Source of the DNA: Streptomyces sp. L2 | GTDB lineage: Bacteria > Actinomycetota > Actinomycetes > Streptomycetales > Streptomycetaceae | Length of the DNA: 64,000 nucleotides | Direction of reading: 5' to 3' | Assembly: GCF_004124325.1 (NCBI RefSeq) | Contig: NZ_QBDT01000002.1 | Span: forward strand, 124,001 to 188,000 | Shown here: positions 41,642-52,000 of the stretch, piece by piece | Layout of the letters: each line of letters starts with the position of its first letter | How positions within the stretch are numbered: position 1 is the stretch's first letter | Made by a program: the position numbers and the translations under genes | The notes under the pieces: model-generated | The model's database searches: none | Seen by the model: the letters and a program-made list of their open reading frames with translations, nothing else | Told to the model about the DNA's origin: nothing

Positions 41642-41725
41642 AGCTCCACATCGCACGGCTGGACAGAGCGTCACATGCGTTATCCGCAGGAGGAAATGGC
41701 GACTCGAACGGAGTAGCCGGACCGT

Positions 41726-41739
41726 CCAACCGGATGATT
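41726..41739 (+). promoter_or_regulatory. Half-copy of the conserved element upstream of the Gly-rich peptide gene
   Basis: CCAACCGGATGATT, preceded by CCGT, matches one 21-bp unit of the elements at 4036 and 38518. It lies 93 bp before the ATG at 41832. Its presence suggests the same regulator acts here, perhaps more weakly. Confidence 0.4.
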
Positions 41740-41831
41740 CATTTCGACTCTCGCTTCAAATACAGCGCCCCCCGGTCGCATATGTATCGTAAGACCGGGG
41801 GGCAAGCGTAACAACGAGATCAGAGGAAACC

Positions 41832-42161
41832 ATGGGAACTGAAATCCGTTTTGAAGAGCTGGACCTGCTCATGGGTGAGGTGCTGCCCGAACGCACGGTC
41901 ATGGGCAACGTGGTCGTTCCGTTAGGCTTCGGCGGCGCCCACGACGGCCACGCCGTTGCCGCCGACGGCGGCGCGAGCAGTGCCAGCGCTTCTGCCGCTG
42001 GTGGCGGTGGCGGTGGTCCGTTCGGCGGTGGCATCTTCGGTGGCATGTTCGGCGGCGGCAGCCACAGCGACACGGTTCAGTCGACCTGTCAGTCCATCGG
42101 CCAGGGCCAGAGCACTGTGCCCAGCCTCACCTGCATGCCGGCCACGATCCGCAGCTACTGA
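41832..42161 (+). CDS. Gly-rich precursor-like peptide (candidate RiPP)
   Basis: 109 residues with GAGGAAAC before the ATG. There is no signal peptide. The first 30 residues are acidic and leader-like (FEELDLLMGEVLPERTVMGN). A Gly/Ala/Ser stretch follows (GGGGGGPFGGGIFGGMFGGG, about residues 57-76). The last 32 residues form a distinct tail with two Cys (STCQSIGQGQ ... SLTCMPATIRSY). The layout (leader, Gly-rich linker, C-terminal core) and the next gene, a protease with a PqqD/RRE-like domain, suggest a ribosomal peptide that is cleaved or exported. No modifying enzyme besides the protease is visible. Confidence 0.7.
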   Translation: MGTEIRFEELDLLMGEVLPERTVMGNVVVPLGFGGAHDGHAVAADGGASSASASAAGGGGGGPFGGGIFGGMFGGGSHSDTVQSTCQSIGQGQSTVPSLTCMPATIRSY

Positions 42162-42195
42162 CGCTGAGCTCTTGATTCCTTCGCGTCGGAGAACA

Positions 42196-42229
42196 GCCGG
42201 GGGAGACCTGCATGTTCGTCTCTCCCGGC
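42196..42229 (+). terminator. Terminator after the Gly-rich peptide gene
   Basis: GCCGGGGGAGAC (42196-42207) pairs with GTCTCTCCCGGC (42218-42229) with one G-T wobble and a 10-nt loop, 35 bp after the stop. It may allow partial read-through into the protease gene. Confidence 0.6.
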
Positions 42230-42289
42230 TCTCCGCGGCCGCTTGAAAGCCCGTTCCGGGTCTGCGGGTCCCGGATGCGGGCCGCCGAT

Positions 42290-42316
42290 CGCCCCAGCGG
42301 CACAGCCGCTGGGGCG
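42290..42316. terminator. Second hairpin between peptide and protease genes
   Basis: CGCCCCAGCGGC (42290-42301) and GCCGCTGGGGCG (42305-42316) form a perfect 12-bp stem with a 3-nt loop. The rest of 42162-42667 shows no supportable gene and probably holds the protease promoter. Confidence 0.55.
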
Positions 42317-42667
42317 TGACGGTGGAAAGCGCGCCGCGTGGCAGACACCGCAGCAGATGGGATACCCCTCTCGGGCGTGTGATGCGCATCGGACCGCGTG
42401 TCGGGTCAGCCGTCCGTGCCCGGAGAAGCCCGCAGCGACTGGGCACCTTGACCGCCCAGCACCCTCTACGACCGTGAAGCCCTGCCTTTGCGGCGCTGCC
42501 GACGATGCGGTCGCGTGCGTCACACCGTCCTTCACGTGGCGCGCCTTCCCGGCCAGTACGCCGCCGCACCCGGCGCTCGAAGCGGCACAAGCTGTGAGAG
42601 AGGGCTGGAGCACTCGTCTACGGCAGGCCGGATGACGCCTCGTCTCCCCCTCACTCTGGAGAGCTCC

Positions 42668-44059
42668 ATGGGCCAACCGTCAGTGACACCCACCGGCACG
42701 GGCGCCCCCTCCGTATCAGCGCGGCCGTCCGGGAGCAGCGGCGATGCGCGCCCCACTTTGGCCGAGGGCACCGAACTGGTAGGCGAGTTCGAGGGCTCCG
42801 GCTACCGGGAGCCGCCCCAGTTGGTCGCCCGTTCTGATGGGCAACTCGTACGGCTTCCCGGGCTGTTGTACACCGTCGCCAAGTTGCTTGACCGTCACTC
42901 CGCCCCTGACGGCGAACGGCCCGGAGGCGGCGGTCCCACCGTGGCTCATATCGCCGCCGCGCTCAGCGAGGAAACCGGACGGCTGTACACCGCCGACCAT
43001 GTGACCTTTCTCGTTGACCAGAAACTGGCACCCCTCGGGATCACCACCTATTGCGACGGCTCACCGCCCCCGCCCGTCGCCAAGGCCGACCCGTTCCTCG
43101 CCTTCCGGTTCCGCATGGCGGTTCTCTCGGAGGAAGTGACGTGGTTCCTGGCCGGCCTGTTCGCGTGGCTGCATCGGCCGGTAGTGGCTCTCCTGGCCGT
43201 CCCGGCGTTCTTCGCCGGCGAAGTCTGGTTCTGGATGCAGGACACAGCGGGTGCGCTGCAGGCTGTCCTCTTCGCTCCGACCAGCTTTCTGCTGGTCGTC
43301 TTCCTCGCCGTTGTCTCCTGTGTCTTCCATGAGATGGGGCACGCCTCGGCGTGCCGGTACGGCGGGGTCCGACCGGGAAGCATGGGGTGCGGCGTTTACC
43401 TGGTGTGGCCGGCCTTCTACACCGACATCACCAACTCCTACCGGCTGGGACGCGGCGGTCGTCTGCGCGCCGACCTGGGCGGTGTCTACTTCAACGCGGT
43501 CTTTGCCAACCTTCTGGTCCTGGCGTATCTGACGACTGGCTTCTCACCGTTGCTGGTGGCGATCCTCTCGGTCAATCTCGAGATCTTCCAGCAGCTTTTG
43601 CCCACGCTCCGGTTCGACGGCTACTACATCATCGCTGATCTGGTGGGTATCCCGGACCTCTTCAAGTACATCGGTCCCATCATCCGGAGCGTGCTCTTCC
43701 GCAAGCCCCGGGACGAACGTCTGCAGGCCCTCAAGCGCTGGCCCCAGGCGGTCGTGACGGTGTGGGTGGTGTGCGTCGTTCCGGCGCTCGCCCTGCAACT
43801 GGGCTACGTGGTCATGCAACTGCCTCGGCTCATTCAGGTCGACTGGCAGCAGATCCAGGTCCTCGTCGTGAATGCCGCGGCTTCCGGTGACTATGTGATG
43901 GCAGGGGCCTCCGCAGTCCAGATCCTGTTGCTGATTCTGCCGGTCGCCGGGCTCACGGTCGTGGTGATGCAGTTGCTCAGGGGTGTCTTCCGCTTCGCCC
44001 GCCGGCGGCTGGGTTCCAGTGAGGCGATGGCCGGCAAGGTTGTCCCGGCGGAATCCTGA
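42668..44059 (+). CDS. M50 (site-2-type) membrane metalloprotease with PqqD/RRE-like domain
   Basis: 463 residues from the ATG at 42668 (GGAGAG 5 bp upstream). Residues about 35-125 (LVARSDGQLVRLPGLLYTVAKLLDRH ... VAHIAAALSEETGRLYTADHVTFLVDQKLAPLGI) follow the PqqD-type winged-helix pattern used to bind RiPP leaders. A membrane domain follows with VVSCVFHEMGHASACRYGG (HExxH zinc site) and, after more spans, LRFDGYYIIADLVGIPDL (the third ligand region). At least six hydrophobic segments are seen. Known relatives are called peptide zinc metalloproteases in bacteriocin-type clusters. The likely substrate is the adjacent Gly-rich peptide (inference). Confidence 0.8.
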   Translation: MGQPSVTPTGTGAPSVSARPSGSSGDARPTLAEGTELVGEFEGSGYREPPQLVARSDGQLVRLPGLLYTVAKLLDRHSAPDGERPGGGGPTVAHIAAALSEETGRLYTADHVTFLVDQKLAPLGITTYCDGSPPPPVAKADPFLAFRFRMAVLSEEVTWFLAGLFAWLHRPVVALLAVPAFFAGEVWFWMQDTAGALQAVLFAPTSFLLVVFLAVVSCVFHEMGHASACRYGGVRPGSMGCGVYLVWPAFYTDITNSYRLGRGGRLRADLGGVYFNAVFANLLVLAYLTTGFSPLLVAILSVNLEIFQQLLPTLRFDGYYIIADLVGIPDLFKYIGPIIRSVLFRKPRDERLQALKRWPQAVVTVWVVCVVPALALQLGYVVMQLPRLIQVDWQQIQVLVVNAAASGDYVMAGASAVQILLLILPVAGLTVVVMQLLRGVFRFARRRLGSSEAMAGKVVPAES

Positions 44060-44176
44060 ATATTCGTGTTATGTCATGATATGGACTGTTGTGACAACGG
44101 GAATACAGGGGCACCGGGCCCCGTAGGCAGAGGTCGCAGTTGGTGCGACCGGCGCAGGCGAAAGGCGAACTGAGCC

Positions 44177-44872
44177 ATGGGGGACACGCTTAAGAGAAGT
44201 GCTGTCATGCTTGGAGTGGCAGGGTTACTGGCGCCGCTCACACTCGCACTGGGCGCCGCGCCCGCGCAGGCCGCGAGCTGCACGACGAAGGCGGGGCCGT
44301 ACCAGAAGAAGGTGGAGAAGTTCCTCGGCCGCCCGGTCGACGGCCGGCAGTCCAGCACCGACTGCAAGGCCATCCGCGCCTTTCAGACCAAGCACGGCAT
44401 CACCCCGAACATCGGCTACGCGGGTCCGGTCACCTGGGGTGTGATGGACCTCATGAACAAGCAGAAGGCGGTCGGGAAGAACCCCAACAAGGCCGGCAAG
44501 TGCCCGGTGAACAAGGGCCGGATCGCCTGCGTGAACCTCACGCTCCAGCTCAGCTGGATCCAGGACGGCAAGAAGCTCGTCTACGGCCCGGTGCCGGTGC
44601 GCACCGGCCGCAACGGCTACGAGACCCGGACCGGCCTGAAGAAGATCTACTGGCGCCACATCGACCACGTCTCGACCCTCTACAACGTGCCCATGCCCTA
44701 CAGCCAGTTCTTCGACGGCGGTGAGGCGTTCCACTCGGTCGGCCTCAGCATGTGGAGCCCGCCGGGCTCCCGCGGCTGCGTCAACATGACCCGGACCACG
44801 GCCAAGAAGTACTGGTCGCTGCTGCACAACGGCGACGACGTCTACGTGTACGGCCGCAAGCCCGGCACCTGA
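44177..44872 (+). CDS. L,D-transpeptidase (YkuD) with N-terminal peptidoglycan-binding domain
   Basis: 231 residues. A signal peptide (GVAGLLAPLTLALGAAPAQAA) is followed by a PG_binding_1-like domain (VEKFLGRPVDGRQSSTDCKAIRAFQTKHGI) and a YkuD domain. The catalytic motif is SPPGSRGCVNM with active Cys, preceded by HSVGLSMW, where His is the partner. Such enzymes make 3-3 crosslinks or attach proteins to peptidoglycan outside the membrane. It is convergent with the monooxygenase gene (25-bp gap) and probably unrelated to that cluster. Confidence 0.85.
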   Translation: MGDTLKRSAVMLGVAGLLAPLTLALGAAPAQAASCTTKAGPYQKKVEKFLGRPVDGRQSSTDCKAIRAFQTKHGITPNIGYAGPVTWGVMDLMNKQKAVGKNPNKAGKCPVNKGRIACVNLTLQLSWIQDGKKLVYGPVPVRTGRNGYETRTGLKKIYWRHIDHVSTLYNVPMPYSQFFDGGEAFHSVGLSMWSPPGSRGCVNMTRTTAKKYWSLLHNGDDVYVYGRKPGT

Positions 44873-44897
44873 CACGCGGCCCCGGATCGGGCTTTCA

Positions 44898-46094
44898 TCA
44901 CGTGGGAGCGAAGGTCAGCAAGGACAGGTTCTGACGGTAGAGGACAGGCGCCGGAGTCCAGCGCAGATACGCCCCGCGCAGCATGCACGGCAGCGGACGT
45001 TCGTACTGCTCGATCACGCTCAGCCTGTGAGAGAGGCGCACCATGCGCCGTGCCCGGTCCCGGCGCAGGGACTCGTAGGTACGCAGGCCCTGTCGGGGGC
45101 AGGCCGATCCGGCGAGGCTGCGAGCCAGGACGACCGCGTCCTCCACCGCGGTGCCCGCCCCTTGACCGAGGCTGGTCAGCATGGGGTGAGCCGCGTCTCC
45201 GAGGAGCGTGACGGGACCTTCGCCCCAGCGTTCGAGAAAGGGCCGGTCCTGAGCCGGCACGCTGACGATCGCCTCCTCCGGCGTGATCCGGATCGCCTCC
45301 TGCACCTCGTCCGCCCAGCCGGTGAAGGCCCGGGCGACCTCGTCCTTCCCGCCGTTCCACCCGCGCGCGGCCGAGGGAGGCATGTTCTTCGTGCCCCACC
45401 AATAGGCTCTGCCATGCCCGATGTCGACGAGTCCGAAGCGTCGGCCGGAACCCCAGTAGTGGCGTACGCAGCCCGCGGTGAACCGGGGATGCGAGAAGGG
45501 TGTCGTCGCCAGCCAGCAGACATACCCGTGTTCGCGTGGCTCCTCGGGGCCGGTCAGTTGCCGGCGCACCACGGAGCGCAAGCCATCGGCGCCGATCAGC
45601 ACGTCGCCGTGTGCCTCGTAGCCGTCCGTGAACCGCACGCGGACGCCGTCAGCGGTGGGTCTGAAGTCGACCGCGGAGGCACCGAGCCGTACGGATCTGT
45701 CGCCGAGTTTCTCAAGGAGCGCCTGCTGCAGGTCGGCCCGGTGGATGTTGACGCTCGGGGCTCCGAGCCGTTCACCGATCTCCTTCAGAGGCAGCTTCCT
45801 GACCGGGCGTCCGCCGGCATCGAGGAAGTGGAAGGTCTCGATGGATCGACCGCGCCGTTCCAGTCCGAGGTCGATGCCGATGGAGCGCAGCGCGGTGAGC
45901 GCGTTGCTCATGAGCGACAGCCCTGTCCCGGCCGGCCAAAGGTCACCGGCGCGCTCGTACACCTCGGCATCGATTCCGGCCCGGCGCAGGGCGACGGCGG
46001 CGGTGAGGCCGCCGATGCCCGCACCGATGATGATCGCCTTGGGCGCGCGTCCCGACGCCGTTGTTCTCTTCCCGCCAGTCTGCGCCCTGTTCAC
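44898..46094 (-). CDS. FAD-dependent monooxygenase, PxaB/LgnC-like
   Basis: 398 residues from a GTG at 46094, overlapping the NRPS stop as GTGA, so the two are co-translated. The FAD fold is complete: AIIIGAGIGGLTAAVALRRAGIDAEVYER (GxGxxG), VLIGADGLRSVVRRQL (DG motif), and VTLLGDAAHPMLTSLGQGAGTAVEDAVVLARSL (GD motif). This is the group A hydroxylase type. In pyrrolizixenamide and legonmycin pathways such an enzyme performs a Baeyer-Villiger oxidation of the bicyclic dipeptide released by the NRPS, leading to ring contraction. The same gene order here supports that role. Confidence 0.85.
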   Translation of the reverse strand: MNRAQTGGKRTTASGRAPKAIIIGAGIGGLTAAVALRRAGIDAEVYERAGDLWPAGTGLSLMSNALTALRSIGIDLGLERRGRSIETFHFLDAGGRPVRKLPLKEIGERLGAPSVNIHRADLQQALLEKLGDRSVRLGASAVDFRPTADGVRVRFTDGYEAHGDVLIGADGLRSVVRRQLTGPEEPREHGYVCWLATTPFSHPRFTAGCVRHYWGSGRRFGLVDIGHGRAYWWGTKNMPPSAARGWNGGKDEVARAFTGWADEVQEAIRITPEEAIVSVPAQDRPFLERWGEGPVTLLGDAAHPMLTSLGQGAGTAVEDAVVLARSLAGSACPRQGLRTYESLRRDRARRMVRLSHRLSVIEQYERPLPCMLRGAYLRWTPAPVLYRQNLSLLTFAPT

Positions 46095-49000
46095 GCGGTC
46101 ACCTCGTCGATGCGTCGCGCCACGACCGAGACGTACGGTTCCGTCATGAGCCGGAGGTGGTCGCCGGGTACGTCGATCACGTCGACGCGGCCCCGAGTCC
46201 ACGCCGTCCAGCCGTTGGCCGGGTCGCGGTGCGCGCTGCCGACGGCTTGGTGAGCCGGCTCCAGGGCCTTGGGCAGCGGCCCGGTCGCGCGCAGCAGTGT
46301 GAGGTCCTGATCGCACACGTCCGGGCGGTAGTCGATCAACGCCTGCCAGTTGGCCCGGAACACCTGGAAGAGACGACGTACGCGACCGGGTGAGGCACCG
46401 CGAGGCAGGACGCCCGCTTCCAGCGCGCGCCGCAGAATGTGGTCGAAACGTTCCTGCTCGCTCAGCCCCGGCGGCAGCGCCTGTGCCGGGGTGTTGGCGC
46501 CGCCGTCCAGTGACAGCAGTTCCCACAGGAACCACTCGGCCAGTTGCTCCTCGGCCACGTCGTGGTACGTGCCCGGGGTGATCGAATCCAGTAGCACGAG
46601 GCGATCGACGACCTCGCCGGAGGCCTTCAGCTGCCGGGCCATCTCGAAGGCCACGAAACCGCCGAACGACCATCCACCCAGCCGGTACGGGCCGGAGGCC
46701 CGCACGTCACGGATGGCTTCCACATAGCTGCGCGCGAGGGCGGGGACGTCGCTCAGCGGCCGAGTTCCCGGTTCGGCCCCTGCCGCCTGCAGCGCGTAGA
46801 CCGGCTGTTCCCCCGGAAGCAGGCGCGCCAGCCGCTCGTAGCACAGCACGTTGCCGCCGATGGGATGGACCAGGAACAGGGGCGGCCGGGAGCCGGATGT
46901 CCGCATCGGCACCAGGGGGTCGAAGGTCGTCACCGCCTTCTTCTCGCGCAGCCGGCCGGCGAGTGCCGCGACCGTGGGTGTCTCGATGAAGGCGGACAGC
47001 GGGACACCGACCCGGTACCGCTTCTCGATCATCGTGACAAGACGCATGGCTGTCAGCGATGTCCCGCCGAGCTGGAAGAAGTTCTCGTGCACCCCGGGCG
47101 CCGGGATCTGGAGCAGGTCGGACAGCATCTCGGCCAGTCCGCTCTCGTACTCGTCACGCGGTGGCACATGCGCGGCGGCCGGCGCGGCCGGCGCCAGCGG
47201 CAGAGCGCGCAGTGCGGCATCGTCCCGCTTGCCACTCGGGGTCAGCGGCAGACTCGGCACCCAGGCGAACCGGGATGGGATCATGTACTCGGGCAGCGTG
47301 GCCCGCAGCCGCCGTACGATGTCGCCGAGATCGACCGAGGCTTCGCCACCCACCAGGAACGCGGCGAGAAAGGCCGGGGCGCCTTCCGGCCGGCGGGCTG
47401 TGACCGCGACCTCGCGCAGGGCGGACTGGTGCGCGGCCGCCTTCCTGATGGCCAGCTCCACCTCGCCGGGTTCGACGCGGAAGCCGCGGATCTTCACCTG
47501 GGTGTCCGTCCGTTCCAGGCACACGACGGCGCCGCCGGGCAGCACCCGGGCCAGGTCGCCGGTCCGGTAGAGCCGGGTGCCGCTGGGGTGAGTGACGAAG
47601 CGCTCCCGGGTCAGCCCGGGTTCTCCTTCGTAGCCCTCGGCGAGGCAGGCGCCACCGAGGTAGATCTCGCCCTTCGAGCCCTCGGGAACCGGACGCAGCC
47701 ACTCGTCCAGTACCCGCACCTCGACGCCGTCGATGGGGCGTCCGATCGGCGGGAGGTCCGGGAATCCGGCCGGGTCCCCCGTCAGCGGGAAACTGGTCAC
47801 CACATGGGTCTCCGTCGGCCCGTACTGGTTTTCCAGCAGGCAGCCGGGCAGCGCGGCGCACAGCCGGCGAATCTCGTGCGTCACCCGCAGTTGCTCGCCC
47901 GAGGAGATCAGTACGCGCAGCCGGCGCGGACGCAGGCCCAGCGCCGTGGCGGCCTCGGCGAATTGCTGCAGGGCGACAGCGGGGAGGAAGACCCGGTCCA
48001 CGCCCTCCCTGTCGAGTAGGCGCAGCAGCTCGGGCATGGTGCGGCGCTGTTCCTCGGAGACCAGGAGGAGGGTGCCGCCGCCGCAGAGGGTGGAGAAGAT
48101 CTCCTGGAACGAGACGTCGAAACCGAGTGGTGCGAACTGAAGCGTGGTGCCGCCAACGGCGCCGCTCGGTGTCCGGTTCTGCCATGCGACGAGGTTGGCC
48201 AGTGCGCGGTGCGGCATGGCCACGCCCTTCGGCCGGCCCGTGGAGCCGGAGGTGAAGAGCACGTAGGCGATGCTCTCCGGCGGGATGGGCGGCAGCGGGG
48301 GTTCACTCGCGTTCGTGCCGCACTTCGTGGGAGCGAGGAGCGACTCGGTGGACACCACGTCCGAGCCCTCGGGCACCAGGTGGGCGTGCTCCGCGTCCGC
48401 GACGACACGGAACGGCCTGGTCCGGGCGAGGATGCCGGCGATCCGGTCCTCCGGGTAGCTGACGTCCAGGGGAACGCAGGCGGCGCCCGCCTTGGCGATG
48501 CCCAGGACCACGGCGAGCATCCCGGGCGATCTGTCCATGGCGATCCCGATGCGGGCCCCGGGGGGCGCGCCCATGGAGAGCAGCCGCCGTGCCACCCGGT
48601 CGGCGGCCCGGTCCAGCTCCTCGTACGTCCAGCGGTCTTCGGCCATGGAGGCGGCGATCGCGCGGGGCGTATACAGGACCTGGCGCTCGAACCGGCGTAC
48701 GACGTCATCGGCTTCCTCCGCGAGGAAGCCGAAGCCCGGCTTCTCGTGCGGGTGGTCCACGATCCGCCGCAGGATCTCGGCGTAGCGGCGTCCGAACAGA
48801 TCGGCCTGGGACGAGGTGAATACGCGGCCATCGCCGTCGATGCGCAGCTCCAGGTGGCCGTCGCGGGGATCGGTGATGGCGTTCACCAGGAGCGGGAAGT
48901 TCGTCTGCTCCCAGATCTCGACCCCGTCCACACGCAGGCAAGCGGTACGCAGGAGCGCTCCGAGGACATGAAAGTTGACATAGTTGAACGCGGTCCGCAG

Positions 49001-52000
49001 TACGGCATCACCGTCCCGCTGGATCGCACTGAGCGGATAGCGCCGGTAGGGGTGGCTCTCGCGCTCGCCGCGCTCCACCTCACGTACGGTTTCGAGCCAG
49101 CTGCGCGCGCTGCCGCCCAGCCGCACCGGAATCGTGTTCAGGAACAGTCCTGCGGTCCGCTCCGAGCCGGCCTCGTCCGGGCGGCCATGAGTGACCAGTC
49201 CGGTGGTGACCTCGCCCGGCCCCTGAAGCAGCCTCAGGGTGAGACAGTGGGCCGCCAACAGCACGGACTTCACCGGCATTTCGTGGACGCGCGCGAAGCT
49301 GCGCACCGCCGCCGTGAGCCGTTCGGGCAGCGCGACGTGCCGTACGACAAGACCGGAGTCACCCGCGGCCTCGTGCGGCCGGAAGCCGTCCGGGCACGCG
49401 GACGACGACTCACGAAGCGCCTCGTCCCAGAACCGCCGGTTGTCCTCGGAAGCAAGAGCGCGTCGCTCGTCGCGCACATGGGCCGCGAACGAAGGGAGGG
49501 GCATGTCGGGCACAGGGGCGATGTCCTTACCGATGGCATGCAGATAGTCCTGGAGCAGCTCGCCGATCAGATTCGCCACGCTCCACCCGTCCAGCAGCGC
49601 GTGATGGAAGCTGAAGACCAGGTCCACGGCACCGGATGGCACGAGGTGCACGCGGAACAGGCACAGGGGTGGCCGGTCGAACACGTATGGGTGGTAGCGC
49701 CGGTGTTCGATGTGTGCCCGGACGTCGGCCTCGGCCTTCTCGGCGGACGCCGAGCGCAGATCGGTGATCTCCAGGCTGTCGCCGGCCTGAGCCGGTGGGT
49801 GTACGACCTGCAGTGCCTGGGAGAACCCGGACAGGCGGAATGAGGAGCGCAGGACCGGATGGCGGACGAGCAGCCGCTCGTGGCATCGCCGGAACGCGGC
49901 TTCGTCCCAGGGCAGCCGGAGGACGTAGCGGAACACGTCGTGGTAGACGGACGATCCCTCGAAGGCACGGCTGTGATACAGCATCCCGAGCTGCAGCCGG
50001 GTGGCCGGGTACGCGTCCTCGGCGTCCGCGAGCCCGGCCCGATCCGCCCTGTGCACAAGGTCGAAGGGCTTCAGCACGGCGTCCGCGCTCGCCTCGGCGG
50101 CGGCCGTGGACGCGTGTGCGGCCAGCCCGGCGACGGTCGGACGACGGAACATGTCGCTCAACGTGAAGCGGAGTCCGCGTTTTTCCGCCTCCGCGCGGAC
50201 CCTGAGCATCAGAATCGAATCCCCGCCGAGCGCATGGTAATTGTCGTGGATTCCCACAAAGTCCACGTCCAGCACCTCGCGCCAGACAGCGGCGAGCGTC
50301 GCCTCGGCCGCGTTCCGCGGCTCGTCACCCGGAGAACTGGCGCGACCCGGCGGAGAACTGGCGCGCGAGGGGGCGGGAAGAGCCCGCAGGTCGGCCTTGC
50401 CGTTCGGGGTCAGCGGAATCCGGTCGATACGCACGAAGCGCGCCGGGATCATGAACTCCGGCAGCATCATGCCGAGATGGGAGCGCAGTGACGCGGGGTC
50501 GATGTCCTCGCCGGCGACGTAGTAGCCGACGAGATACGCGCCGCGTGAGGGTGACGTGTGAGCGCTGACCGCCGCGCCGCGCACTCCGGGGAAGGCGGCC
50601 AGCCGGCTCTGCACCTCACCGAGTTCCACGCGGTTGCCGCGGATCTTCACCTGCTCGTCGATCCGGCCGAGGTACTCCAGTGTGCCGTCGGCCAGCCACC
50701 GCGCGAGGTCGCCCGTGCGGTACATGCGCTCCCCGGGAAAGAAGGGGTCCGCCACGAATGCCTCGCGGGTCAGTTCGGGACGTCCCAGGTAGCCGCGGGC
50801 GAGACCGGCACCGGCCACGCACAGTTCGCCGGGTGCGCCGACGGGCTGGGGAGCGTTGTGCCGGCCCAGCACATACAGCCGCGTGTTGTCGATCGGACGG
50901 CCGATGGGCACTCTCCGCGGGGCCTCGGCCGGTTCAGCGAAGCAGGGATTTCCGGCGTGGGGTGAGAGGTCGGCGTACGACACGTCGACCGTGGCCTCGG
51001 TCGGGCCGTAGAGATTGACCAGACGTGGCGCGGATGTCCCGGACCGGGCGAACACCCGGTGAAAGCGTGCGACGAGATCGGCTCCGAGGGCTTCGCCGCT
51101 GCAGAAGACGGTGCGCAGATGCCCGATACGCGCTGGCAAAGCGCGGTCGCTTTCCAGCAGTTCGAGGAAGGGGCCGAACATCGACGGCACGAAGTGCACC
51201 ACCGTGACGCGCTGTTCGGCGACGGCGCGCAGGATCTCCGGTGGCTCCTTCTCCGCGCCCACGGGGAGCAGAGCCACGCGTGCGCCTGCGATGCCCCACC
51301 AGAACAGCTCCCATACGGAGACGTCGAAGGAACTGGGGGTCTTGTGCAGCACCACGTCGTCCGCGCCCAGCGGAAAGCGTTTCTGCATCCAGGCCAGACG
51401 GTTGAGCACCGAGTGGTGCTCAACCATCACGCCCTTGGGCCGTCCGGTGGAACCGGAGGTGTAGATGACGTAGGCGAGGCTGCGGGGTCCCGCTGTCTGT
51501 GCGGGAGGGCCGACCGGGTCCTGCGGGAGCGCGTCCAGAATGATCTCGCACGCCCCGGCAGCCGCGGACGGCATTGCGGGTCCGGCCCCACCACGAGCGT
51601 CCCGGCCGCTGGTCAGGACAGCCCGGGCACCGCTGTCGTCCAGCAGGAATCGGATGCGGTCCGCGGGATAGGACGGGTCTACCGGTACATAGGCGCCACC
51701 GGCCTTCAGCACGCCGAGAAGTGCCGCCAGCAGCTCAGGGCCGCGTTCCACCAGCACGGCCACCCGGTCATCGGGGCGTACTCCTTCGGCCCGCAGCCGC
51801 CGGGCGACGTGGTTGGCGCGGGCGTCGAGGCCGGCGTATGTCACCGCCGGGTGTGAGTCGCCGGCGGCGACGGCGATGCGGTCGGGTGTACGGCCGGCCT
51901 GTTCCTCGAACAGGCTGTGCAGCGTCGTGTCACTCGGGTACGGGGCATCGGTCGCGTTCCGGGCCCGGACGAGGTCGTCGTGCTCCTCGGGGCTGATCAT

